DNA from: Theodoxus fluviatilis
Lineage: Eukaryota; Mollusca; Gastropoda; Cycloneritida; Neritidae
Length of the DNA: 10,000 bases
Assembly: GCA_034096865.1 (NCBI GenBank)
Contig: JAWQFJ010017206.1
Span: forward strand, 1 to 10,000
Reading direction: 5' to 3'
Positions 1 to 8,557 of this stretch are shown here, piece after piece. Both the position numbers and the translations under genes were made by a program. Below the pieces are notes generated by a model. It made no database searches. It saw only the letters and a program-made list of their open reading frames with translations, and was not told where the DNA came from. How positions within the stretch are numbered: the first letter of the stretch is position 1; every line of letters starts with the position of its first letter.

Positions 1-49
<49 letters not shown>

Positions 50-57
50 AGAGAGAA
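1..57. repeat. (GA)n microsatellite
   Basis: The first about 42 bases are almost pure GA dinucleotides, followed by a degenerate edge in which GAAA units interrupt the run. The tract is open at the window edge, so its full length is unknown. The purines lie on the given strand. Confidence 0.97.
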
Positions 58-663
58 ACTTTGCAGTCATAATGCATTGGTTAGGAAGAACGCGGGTTTG
101 ATACACAGCCCTATGTTTGCATAGGCACAAATGAATAGCAAGTCGCCGTCGACTGGAAACAATTCCCAGGATGATTTCGAGGTTCTCGTCCATAGGCAGC
201 AGACGCCCTCCAAGCCCCGAAGACAACGATAGGGTAATACGCCGAAACAAATTGGTCCATGGGGAGGCTAGAATGTCTGTGGTGCGCCGTGGCGTAGTCG
301 CTAGGACGGCCGTAGATCTGGGAAAGATAGACTGCCAGCATGATATTTTCATTTTCCCAGATTCTAGACCGAAACGACGGCAAAGCGCGCATGCAGTTGC
401 ACCTCGGTCTCTAGTGTCAGTAATCTCTGCAATGTATCCGGCCTGCCCCAGTCTGCTGCGTTACGTTCTGTGCTTTGAGGGCCCTGCAACCTGTCGTGTG
501 GCAAAGCCCATGGACTCCATGCTCTCTCTGGCGCAAACCATGCAACGCTTCGCCTCGTTGCTACCGACGCTAGACTACCGCCACTAACTGTGATGAAGCA
601 ATCGCAGCGGCAGCGCAGAGCCAACAACAGCAGGAGAAATGCAGCCAATAGCAGTAGTGGTAA
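58..663. other. Unannotated stretch, no supported gene
   Basis: There is an open frame on the plus strand at 171-587 (138 codons) and overlapping frames on the minus strand. None has a recognisable motif, domain or signal peptide, and open frames of this size are expected by chance at this base composition. I see no RNA gene here. A GGTTTGATACA-like segment near 95-110 faintly resembles a pol III B box but has no partner A box. Confidence 0.6.
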
Positions 664-865
664 AAGAAGAAGAAAAAGGGGAGGAGGAGGAAAAGGAGGA
701 GGAGGAGGAAAAGGAGGAGGAGGAGGAGGAGGAGGAGGAGGAGGAGGAGGAGGAGGAGGAGGAGGAGGAGGAGGAGGAGGAGGAGGAGGAGGAGGAGGAG
801 GAGGAGGCGGCGGAGGCGTAGGCGGAGGAGGAGGAGGAGGAGGAGGAGGAGGAGGAGGAGGAGGA
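664..865. repeat. (GGA)n homopurine triplet tract
   Basis: About 200 bases of GGA/GAG triplets begin with an AGA- and AAAAGG-interrupted edge (664-713) and become nearly pure (GGA)n from about 714. One short GC-rich interruption (GGCGGCGGAGGCGTAGGCGG, about 807-826) contains C and T; otherwise the plus strand is essentially all purine. Its frames would read poly-Gly, poly-Glu or, on the other strand, poly-Ser. Because all frames stay open through any such tract, this is not evidence of a protein. Confidence 0.95.
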
Positions 866-889
866 GATGATGATGATGATGATGATGAT
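866..889. repeat. (GAT)8 microsatellite
   Basis: Eight perfect GAT triplets directly abut the GGA tract and make a compound trinucleotide repeat. The shift from GGA to GAT marks the end of the homopurine run. Confidence 0.95.
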
Positions 890-2293
890 ATTTATGATTA
901 TGTACGTAGCGGCGATAGTAATGACGGTCGCGGTCGTAAAGTTAGTTGTCGCCATCGTCGTCATAAACGTGGTTGTATGCCGATGGGGACGACGAGGAGG
1001 AGGACAACAATGCCACCCGTGCGACCAACATAGAAGATGAAACATCGCAAGCGACGACGGGCGAAAGTACCACACTGACGCAGTTTGAAGGCACATGCAC
1101 CCAACACTCCCCATGGAGGTCAGATTTTTGGACAGGACCCAAACTTCCGTATCGCCTCCACACTCGAGACGGCTATCAGGCAATCCCATCCTCTCGGGTA
1201 CCCATTCTGACTCCCTCAGCGGCCCGTAAACGCCAGCCGTCTTCACAGCGAAGCTGATGAATCCACCAGAAAAGATTCATCATCACCAAATCGGCAGCCA
1301 GTCGTCAGATCTCCCCGCTTCGACGTAAACGCAAGTTCCCGTCATTGCTGTCCCCGAGTGTGAGACCATTACTCACAAAACTCCATACGACATCGTCCTT
1401 TGTTCAGAGACAAGGCAAAAATGTGGGTAAAGGGCAATAGCATCTGCATGACGAAATAGTCATCAGGGCAAGTTTTAGGAGGGTACATACTTTTTTCGGT
1501 TCTGGCTTGAGTACCTCTGCGAGCATGTTGTCTTTATGAGGACCAAAATTGTTTTTCCGTTGCAGAAACAGGTTGTGGTACTCGCGCTTTCCATAGGAGT
1601 GATGAGGTACTTCACCCAAATGGAGCAAAGACCCCAGGAAAAGTCTACTAACTGCGATTTAATATCTTCTTTGACAGCTAAAAATCTATGGAAGTGCTTT
1701 GAGGTTTTGCTATTTGCTTGTATGCAATGAATATATATCCAGCAGAGCTCTACATTCATGTCTAAGACTGAATGAGTGCGCATGAGCACGCGAGTACGCA
1801 AAAACGCACAGAAAGGGTGCCCTGCTGCATGTACGCATGAAACATGCATACATTGATCCACCTGATCTAGCAACAACATGTCATTTAGTTATTGAGCTTG
1901 TTAATTTCGATGCATTCCCTACTCCTTTATGACCGCAGTCCTGGAAAGCTCCACAGCAGGCGCTACAAACGCCGTGCCTAATCCGATAATCCACACATAC
2001 TTCCCGGATCCATTAGCACTGCAAACGGCACGTGTGTTTATGTAAACCGACAGGCCCGTTCCTCCCTCGGCTTCACTCGTCTCGCCGTGTTGTCTCCCCT
2101 TGTTGACGTCAAAGGCGCCATGACTTTCTTTGATGGGCAAGTTGCTTGCAGACTGCATCTACGCACGTTCCAGAAAAAAGTCTGAAGCGCAGAAAAGAAT
2201 AAATAGTGTCGGATAACTGACTTTATTCTTCTGTTACTTTTTCATCTACGCAACACACCGCGTATGCATTTCTTGTATGACTTTTGTGTTCTG
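890..2293. other. Unannotated stretch, no supported gene
   Basis: About 1.4 kb without a recognisable gene. The longest open frames are a minus-strand frame at 1475-1879 (134 codons) and a smaller minus-strand frame at 1919-2158 (79 codons); neither shows a motif I can name. Small inverted repeats occur: TGATGAATC/GATTCATCA at 1255-1282, and AAGAATAAA/TTTATTCTT at 2195-2230. The latter puts an AATAAA hexamer on each strand. No tRNA or rRNA signature was seen. Confidence 0.6.
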
Positions 2294-2645
<352 letters not shown>

Positions 2646-3045
2646 AATGAATCAAACATGAAAAGCATTCAAGTACTTAGCAATCTCAGTAACTCCTTAC
2701 GATTCAATGCACAAAAGAACAAAAGTAACATTCTGATGTAGTGTTGCACCATACATGACCTTACTTGGCCTTTACCACTTTCAACTCATTTCATGGCAAA
2801 AGGTCACCCTTTTTCGGGTCAGCTATTTCACGCACACATTTATGGAACATCTGAGCAACATTAACGTGTTGGTGTCGAGACATCGCCAGAGTGTGACCGC
2901 TCTATCTAGCTGCACTGTGCACTTCGTAGATTCATTTATCTACTTGACTACTGTTGACTACGAGAGAAGGAACTCAGGCGAAAGCTACAAGCAGGAATTG
3001 ATCTTAATACTGAGAATTAAATACTCTTTTGGTAGTCATCTCTAA
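2646..3045. other. Unannotated stretch, no supported gene
   Basis: Unique-looking sequence between the compound microsatellite and the purine-rich coding-like segment. One plus-strand open frame (2755-3045, 96 codons) has no recognisable feature. I see no RNA gene or element end. Confidence 0.5.
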
Positions 3046-3395
3046 TTTCCTGTCGTTCTCGGAAAATACGACGAAAAGGATGTGATAACGTTTGAGGGAG
3101 CATCCTTCTCAGAGATGATCAGCAGAGGAGACGCACAGCTTGCAGCTGAGTGCTACAGGGATCGCGAGAAGGGCAAAGGAGACGACATTCCGGATGACCG
3201 AGAGGTGACCCTAGGAACGACGCTGTTCAAAGAGGGAAGACGCCAAAGAGGATAAGGACAATCAGAGTTCGGACACAGATTATCATCATTTGAAAGACCA
3301 GGCCAGGAAAGGATCCAGACAACGGGAGAGAGAAGAAACCGCACGATGAGCATGAAACATGGGAATCACAAAATGACCGCCACGATAGACTATGA
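3046..3395 (+). pseudogene. Possible degenerate coding relic, frameshifted, family unknown
   Basis: A stop-free frame of 69 codons (3046-3252, stop 3253-3255) reads as an ordered mixture of acidic, basic and hydrophobic residues, including the stretch VITFEGASFSEMISRGDAQL. Near its end, frame 2 (open 3215-3346) takes over with a similarly charged sequence (DAKEDKDNQSSDTDYHHL), and frame 3 then continues to a stop at 3393-3395. Chained open frames of similar character are what an old gene with indels leaves behind. The alternative is that the region is simply purine-rich, which makes Glu, Lys, Arg and Asp common in every frame; I cannot exclude this. I recognise no family and see no convincing exon borders. 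A GAG|GTGACC sequence near 3201-3209 is the only donor-like site noticed. Confidence 0.2.
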
Positions 3396-3937
3396 AGGAG
3401 GATGAGGATTCTGTAAAGCTGATCACGTGGAGTATAAAACGACGGGCATACATAGATGTCTCACTGTCTCGTTGCCTTTGATAAATCTATCTCGCCTGCT
3501 GTCACAGAACACTGTGATTCATCGTATGTGGCTGAACAGGAACCATAAGCAAATGAAAGTTAGGTTCACCACCGTATTCAAATCTGAATGATGTTTATAC
3601 TTATCGGAACGATAAGGCTCAATGAGCGAAAAAGAGCACGGAGCAAACTGCGCGAGGAACCTCACTGCAATAGGGAGAAACCCAAGACAGCCGTGTGCTG
3701 CCACCATACGCGGGTGTTAGGCAAGGCGCCATCTACATCTACACTACAACGAATATCCGATACTGAGTCCCTCCATTTACAATTCCCCGCATCGGCTTCT
3801 GCAATCAACTGGACACCCACAGGAGGGAGCAAGTGATGAGGTGTGAAATTCAACACTCCGTGACGCTGCCATCATCGCTAGAGATGCACGGGCAACGAGG
3901 AGCGTGACAAAAGTTCCTTGTGCGCAGAGAAGGCATG
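3256..3937. other. Mostly unannotated stretch
   Basis: Apart from the coding relic's tail and the promoter-like motifs, nothing here is recognised. A short perfect stem (TCACAG/CTGTGA, loop AACA) lies at 3502-3517. A plus-strand open frame at 3588-3836 (82 codons) has no identifiable domain. Confidence 0.5.
3424..3465 (+). promoter_or_regulatory. Candidate core promoter (E-box, TATA box, Inr-like)
   Basis: CACGTG (3424-3429) is followed by TATAAAA (3433-3439) and by a TCACTGT initiator-like motif whose A lies at 3463. The distance from the first T of the TATA box to this A is 30 bases, the usual metazoan spacing. No convincing reading frame follows: the first downstream ATG opens only about 21 codons. 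The motif combination could arise by chance in 10 kb. Confidence 0.2.
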
Positions 3938-3987
3938 CATGGCTTGACATTTCTTGTCATTTCTTGACTTTTCTTGTCATGTCTTGC
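3938..3987. repeat. 10-bp minisatellite, five imperfect units
   Basis: Five consecutive ten-base units are variants of CATTTCTTGT: CATGGCTTGA, CATTTCTTGT, CATTTCTTGA, CTTTTCTTGT and CATGTCTTGC. The last unit merges with the beginning of the recognisable part of the 178-bp array, so the short repeat appears to replace the first half of that array's first unit. Confidence 0.8.
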
Positions 3988-4356
3988 AGACTGGAGTCGA
4001 CACGCCCTGTCTTGATGAAGTATGCGCCTCACGCTTGACCTTTGCCTCCGACAAAGTTTGATTCGACATTTGGCGAAGAGGACGCGAAAGGTGAAACAAG
4101 GACAACATATAATAAGAATCAGGTACATGATATGAGGCTGGGAGTTATTCATCTTCGTACCATGCAAACTGGGACGAATATACCTTGTCTCGATGAGATG
4201 TGTGGTAGCTCTGCCTGTTTTTCCCCCTCTCTGACAAGTCACGTTCTGAGAGTAAAAGGACGTTAAGGAGAAATGAAATCATTATACGATTATATCCAGG
4301 TACATCATGCGAGGGGGATACATATGGATCTTCATCTCATGCAAATTAGAACAAGT

Positions 4357-4367
4357 ACACCCTGCCT
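4357..4367. repeat. Target-site duplication, left copy
   Basis: ACACCCTGCCT lies immediately before the retrotransposon fragment and is repeated exactly after its tail at 5126-5136. Confidence 0.85.
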
Positions 4368-4370
4368 AGT

Positions 4371-5105
4371 CTTGTCGAGCATCTGGACAAGACCTCACAG
4401 GCATATGGCACGGAGATCAGCGCCGAGAAGACCAAGGTGATGACGAACAACCCTCGGGGATTCAAAATGGATATCAAAGTGAAGGGCCAAAAACTGGCAG
4501 CAGTGAACAACTTCAAATGCCTGGGATCTATTGTGACTGATGAAGGGTCCAAACCAGAGATACTGTCCAAGATAGCACAAACAACAGCAGCATTGGCAAA
4601 GTCGAAGCCAATACGGCGTGACAGAAATATCACTCTCGCGTCGAAGATCACGCTGGCCATCTCCGTATTCTTGTACGCATGCGAGTCCTGGACACTCACA
4701 TCTGAACTACAAAGACGGATACAAGCCCTGGAAATGAGATGCTACCGCAAGATTCTGAACATCTCATATAAAGACCATGTCACGAATGAGGACGTCAGCA
4801 ACAGGATCAGGAGAGCATTTGGACAGTACGAAGACCTGCTCTCAACTGTAAAAAGCAGAAAGCTGAAGTGGTACGGTCACGTGTCAAGAGGCAGTGGGCT
4901 GGCCAAGACCATCCTGCAAGAAACCGTACCAGGTGGGAGAAGGAGAGTCAGGCAGAGAAAGAGATGGGAAGACAACATCAAAGAGTGGACAGGCTTGACC
5001 TTTGCTGACTCACAGCGAGCCACAGAGGATAGAGATCGATGGAGGAAGATTGTTCGAAAGTCATCAGTGGTGCCTCAACAACCCATCTCGGGGTTAAGAG
5101 ACTGA
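4371..5105 (+). CDS. RTE-type reverse transcriptase, C-terminal fragment (truncated ORF)
   Basis: An open frame of 244 codons with no internal stop or frameshift. No genuine start is present: homology is already under way at codon 1, and the first in-frame stop upstream (4347-4349) lies in host sequence. The start of the fragment (LVEHLDKTS, then a Glu-Ile-Ser-Ala-Glu-Lys-Thr-Lys stretch) matches the segment just downstream of the catalytic YxDD box of RTE/BovB-like reverse transcriptases, so the catalytic core itself is missing. Further in are YACESWTL (about residues 102-109), CYRKIL (about 124-129), KWYGHV (about 166-171) and an Arg-rich block ending in RKRWEDNI (about 190-203), followed by the RDRWRKIV tail. 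This order is characteristic of the thumb/C-terminal region of this clade. The interval between the SKIT and ISVFLY blocks looks about four residues shorter than I remember for related elements, perhaps an in-frame deletion. The family call is confident; the exact lineage is not. Confidence 0.9.
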   Translation, partial: LVEHLDKTSQAYGTEISAEKTKVMTNNPRGFKMDIKVKGQKLAAVNNFKCLGSIVTDEGSKPEILSKIAQTTAALAKSKPIRRDRNITLASKITLAISVFLYACESWTLTSELQRRIQALEMRCYRKILNISYKDHVTNEDVSNRIRRAFGQYEDLLSTVKSRKLKWYGHVSRGSGLAKTILQETVPGGRRRVRQRKRWEDNIKEWTGLTFADSQRATEDRDRWRKIVRKSSVVPQQPISGLRD

Positions 5106-5125
5106 ACTGAACTGAACTGAACTGA
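5101..5125 (+). repeat. RTE 3' terminal tail, (ACTGA)5
   Basis: Five perfect ACTGA pentamers end the element. The TGA stop codon (5103-5105) lies inside the first pentamer, so the 3' UTR is essentially the tail alone. The A at 5126 can be assigned either to the tail or to the target duplication. Confidence 0.9.
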
Positions 5126-5136
5126 ACACCCTGCCT
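5126..5136. repeat. Target-site duplication, right copy
   Basis: Exact repeat of 4357-4367 (ACACCCTGCCT) directly after the ACTGA tail. It is identical to the left copy, consistent with an insertion young enough not to have mutated there. Confidence 0.85.
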
Positions 5137-5375
5137 CGAGGTAGTGTACAGTTCCCATACCGGTTTTTCGTCTCTGACAAAACTGATTTTGGTATTTAGT
5201 GAACAAGATACCAAAAATGGAATAAAGGCAAATTACAACTAGACTAATACATGATAAGAGGATGATAATTATAGGGTCTTATTTCATATACATTCGAACG
5301 AATGTGTTTAGTCTCTGTGAATCATACTGCCCCACTCCTGTTAGCTTTTCTGAAGAATCTGAATTCTTGCATTTT

Positions 5376-7483
5376 CTGAAAGAATATCAAGCTGGACGAA
5401 GTAAAAGCACGACCAGAGCTATGTGTGGTGATGCTCAATTACATGAAAGTGAACAATTTAGATATGGGTGCTCGGGTGATTTGACTTGTTGATTTCAGAT
5501 CCACATCTTGCATGCCAAACTTGTCAGCAGGCACACCAGACAGTCGCCTTCTGGGACAGTCACAAACACAAAAAGAAGCGACACGACTTCTACAAATACA
5601 CGACAAAATAAGGATCAAAACTCAGCATTCAGCAATCTGTGCCTCCAAAGCTAAACCGTTCACTGACACTGTCTTTCTTCCTCTCACTGACTCCAATTAG
5701 AAAAGACTCCTGGTCCTAAACATACAGATAAACGACTCACAGCAACACTGGAAGCCTGCCCCATCTTACCGACTGGCTGGCGTCCGCGTGCACGTCCTGA
5801 TCTAGGGTGGATCAATGGACGTACAATCCCCTCAGTGCACAGGAGCCGACGCGACTCTCAGACTCTACTGGAATGTGAACAGCAGACAGCTTCGCTTGCT
5901 CCCGCCAGTGCTACAGGCACGCGAATGCGGCGTCACGGTCGACCGATCACGAGCCGCCAATGAGTTTTGCACCTGTCCTGGCGAGACGTCCCACGCTGAT
6001 TACCTAGGGTCACTGCCAGGTGCGCGAAAGCTGACCTTCCCCAGGTCTGCTGACCTTCAAGGGCGAAGCGTGACGAGCGTCGGGATTTACGAAGATGAAC
6101 AACACGAGCTGGATTTCCTTTTACTTCCATATCCACTGTTTTTATATCAAGCGTCGGCAAAAGCAACAGCCGTGAAGTGTAAATTTTGCAGCAGATGTAG
6201 TACGAACAAATATTGCCAAACAGCTGGAACAAATCCAGTACTGTCACGACTGCTCTAAAAGCAGGCATCGGCAAGAGGAAAAACACAGCTGCGTTTCTTA
6301 GAGAATGACGATTTGTATCGAGAGCCATTTAAATGTTCACACACGAATCTATCACGGCGAGCGTTGACGTGGACAGATGCAAGTAGGCCTACGAGGAAAG
6401 CAACGGATTTCGCGCGCGCTCGCTACCAGCACTCCACCATAACTATTTAGATGGCTTCTCACAAAGTATCGCTACCCGCTTGAAAACACAATTCGGCTTT
6501 CCTATTGCAGTTACATCACTTACTCGACATAGTTAGGAAAGTTCCACTTCTGCAGCGACTGCAGCGAAAGTAAGAGGCGAACAGACAGGAACGACAGGTT
6601 CTTCACAAGACATGTGGGCAATGAGCAACTTCTTGCAAGAACAGCGTTTCCAAATCTGTCGGTTGTGTAAAAGTGGGGATCCCGGTCTCAATAAGACATC
6701 TCATATAATGATCACATTTTCCAGAAGGAAGGGTACGTCGCTCCTTCATCACTGCAGCGCCTGGCACTAACGTCACCACGTGATGTTTTTATTCGCAGGT
6801 ATCTCGTTAGGGTTTCATCACATCCCTGGTTTACAGCGGACGCGTCGTCATGAGGAATGCGTTCAGACAGCGGCGAGCACCACGCTCTGAGACAGCGGCG
6901 AGACCTGCGCCGCAGAACTGGTGTCTGATTCGGGCTGGTCAATTTCTCCACGATCATTACTGTAGGGAAGGATGGGTCGGGCCATAAAGAAGACGAACAG
7001 CTCTGCGATTCTCCATTTGGGGGGTCGAAGATTCCAGACGGGATTACATGTTCTCTCCGAGAGAGAATTATTGGAGTCATTCAGTTGATCCCAAGAGTAT
7101 ATCGTAGGACCAGCCGTATCGATTGGTAGCGTGGGACAAGGGCATCACAGTTCTTTCCACGAGATCTGCAGTGTTTCGCCCACACATATCTCACACGTCA
7201 GCATCTCGATCTCTCGTTGTCTGTCGGTAATCATCTGTCTTCCGCATTGATGTCCACATGCATGTGCGTCAAACATTCGTCTCATCCTTTTACAACGTTT
7301 GTGATCCAGACAGGGCTGAGGAAATTTCCATGTTTAAATCTTTTTTTTAAAAATAGCAATCCATAGGAGAAAAATGTGCACATGACGCAATCATTCACCG
7401 CGCGTCCTATCAAACGAGATATGTGCGTTTGTATCTACTTTGTACATACTTGCTAAAGGCCTTCCATCGATAAAAAAGAATAT
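5376..7483. other. Unannotated stretch, no supported gene
   Basis: About 2.1 kb without a recognised feature. The longest open frames are 5815-6258 plus (147 codons), 5933-6328 minus (131) and 6712-7080 minus (122). They overlap or are isolated and show no motif, signal peptide or domain. A weak resemblance to the 178-bp array continues around 5441-5530 but the spacing is off. A 13-base direct repeat (AGACAGCGGCGAG) occurs at 6865-6877 and 6890-6902. A 12-bp palindrome, CACATGCATGTG, sits at 7255-7266. An A/T-rich run lies near 7336-7355. Confidence 0.55.
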
Positions 7484-7517
7484 AACTTTGAACTTTGAAC
7501 GTTTATTTCATAGGCCA
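7484..7517 (-). mobile_element. Candidate 3' end of a minus-strand non-LTR element
   Basis: Read on the minus strand, a short hairpin (GGCCTCTGGCC, at 7513-7523 with its edges) is followed by ATGAAATAAAC and then by heptamer repeats GTTCAAA GTTCAAA GTT (7484-7500). A stem-loop, an AATAAA-like motif and a short tandem tail together resemble the 3' ends of many non-LTR retroelements and SINEs. I could not find a target-site duplication or any reverse transcriptase sequence upstream, so extent and family are unknown; the body, if present, would lie at higher coordinates. Confidence 0.35.
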
Positions 7518-7740
7518 GAGGCCCTTTCAAAGGAGAGTGAAACATAAGATAAAACAGCATGTTATCTTGCAGTCCCTGTTGCTTGTGCAGGTTTGTGGAG
7601 AGCTAGCTAGGTTCAGGGAGGCCTGGATATTGCCAATCAGAACGCAACACTGCTCATGTTCGTTCGATCTCTCTATGGCTTCTTTTCCTTTTAACCGTTG
7701 GGTTCGGCGGTGATCGAGTATTTCATCTTTTGAATACATA

Positions 7741-8529
7741 TCGGTCAACTTTCGATTAAACCACCCCCAAACCCCAACACCTGAAAAACACGTGATTACT
7801 TTCGTGCAAAAAAGCAGGGAAATCCTAGACTACGTCGTCCAATTAAAACTTTTCTTTTAACTTCGAAAAATGTCACTAAGTTCCGTAGCTTGCTTGACAA
7901 GCTATCGCCACAACCCTAACCGGCGGCCTGTGTTTCTGGACCTCAGCCTGGCCTAGGACTGTTTTGATAGAGCATGCGGACGTGTAGGTGCCTGCCTGCA
8001 ACGTTCATTGGACTTTCTTTGAAGTTAATCATGCGCTGACCGATAGTACTGCACAGGGCTGTCTCCCTGAGATTCCTTTAAAGAGATGGTCATTGAAATG
8101 AGCAATCATCCCGCACGCTAAGCCTCTTTGTTTGAGAACACGGAGGAAATTGTGTTTAAAGACGATCAGCCACATTCATTATCGCACAGAAAGCATAGAA
8201 GAAATGAATGAGAATGGTTTTTCTTTCCAAGTCCTATCCATGTCTTGCCCAAACTAACTGTCAAGCTCGCCAGCCAAATATTTTTTGGGGCGCATTTTCA
8301 CTGCCCTCTATGAACAGTGTCATAACCAGCCTTACGTTTCTGTTTACATGTTAATCTTTATAATGCAAAGAGGTCAATCCCGCCGAAGTGGTTGCACTTG
8401 ACTTTTTTTATAATCTCGAAAATCGAACATCGTGGGAAATTTTACTGCAAAATCTGCTTCTTTTCTCTCGCTACACGGGTATTGTGTCAGACTTGCACAC
8501 AGCTTTGAGTGGGGGTCAATGCTGCATAA
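7741..8529. other. Unannotated stretch, no supported gene
   Basis: No gene or RNA recognised. A perfect 7-bp stem (TAGCTTG/CAAGCTA, 5-base loop) lies at 7886-7904. The interval is AT-leaning with several short homopolymer runs and only small random open frames. Confidence 0.55.
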
Positions 8530-8557
8530 GTGGGACAAGCTTCCAGAGACGGGCCAC

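Larger units (their letters stand above)
4368..5125 (+). mobile_element. 5'-truncated RTE/BovB-type non-LTR retrotransposon
   Basis: A 758-bp retroelement 3' end. It begins abruptly inside the reverse transcriptase coding sequence, which is typical of target-primed reverse transcription that stopped early. It runs uninterrupted to a stop codon and ends in five ACTGA pentamers. It is bounded by an 11-bp direct repeat (4357-4367 and 5126-5136), and the flanks rejoin into a coherent 178-bp array unit when the insert is removed, so both boundaries are well supported. RTE-clade elements are known for very short 3' UTRs ending in short tandem repeats rather than poly(A), which fits. The copy cannot move by itself because it lacks the endonuclease and the catalytic reverse transcriptase core. 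Confidence 0.92.
3979..5375. repeat. Diverged tandem array, about 178-bp unit, interrupted by RTE insertion
   Basis: Equivalent positions recur at a constant spacing. The GCARACTGG motif is at 3986 and 4164 (178 apart). GGACG is at 4080 and 4258 (178 apart). CAGGTACAT is at 4120 and 4297 (177 apart). The ACATGATA-like motif at 4302 recurs at 5249; subtracting the 769-bp insert plus one target duplication leaves 178. Units are: 1 (partial) about 3979-4079; 2 at 4080-4257; 3 at 4258-4367 continuing at 5137-5204; 4 at about 5205-5375. By eye, units 2 and 3 are about 65% identical over roughly 120 bases; unit 4 is weaker. No protein is implied. This could be an old satellite or the tandem core of a non-autonomous mobile element. 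Confidence 0.75.

Noticed and set aside
95..110. Degenerate pol III B-box-like sequence
   Set aside because: No A box at the proper distance and no tRNA fold; the upstream sequence is the GA tract.
676..865. Poly-Glu, poly-Gly and poly-Ser reading frames
   Set aside because: Produced automatically by the GGA triplet repeat on both strands; not evidence of a low-complexity protein.
1253..1290. CTGATGA followed by GAAA, resembling a hammerhead ribozyme core
   Set aside because: There is no stem II between the two core segments and the GAAA is not followed by a pairing strand. Other CTGATGA occurrences (4538, 9260 and on the minus strand) also lack a GAAA after a stem.
1475..1879. 134-codon minus-strand open frame
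   Set aside because: No domain, no membrane or signal pattern and no codon bias visible; treated as a random open frame.
1919..2158. 79-codon minus-strand frame preceded by a pyrimidine-rich TAG, like a splice acceptor
   Set aside because: The hydrophobic C-terminal half looked protein-like, but it is short, matches no family I know and has no convincing donor or continuing exon.
5441..5530. Possible fifth copy of the 178-bp repeat
   Set aside because: Some short matches occur (ACATGAAAG, ATCTTGCATGCCAAACTTG), but they are shifted by about 14 and 48 bases from the expected phase, so the similarity is too weak.
5815..6258. 147-codon plus-strand open frame with Cys-rich end
   Set aside because: It is among the longest non-repeat frames, but there is no recognisable motif, signal peptide or spaced zinc-binding pattern, and long overlapping frames exist on the other strand. 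Consistent with chance at this composition.
6712..7080. 122-codon minus-strand open frame
   Set aside because: No recognisable features; no supporting splice sites or neighbouring exons.
7632..7643. TTGCCAATCAGA shared with the inner end of the foldback arm
   Set aside because: Several 12-base matches are expected between two parts of a 10-kb window when both strands are counted; there is no extension beyond it.
7914..7921. CCCTAACC resembling telomeric repeat
   Set aside because: Only one unit; not an interstitial telomeric array.
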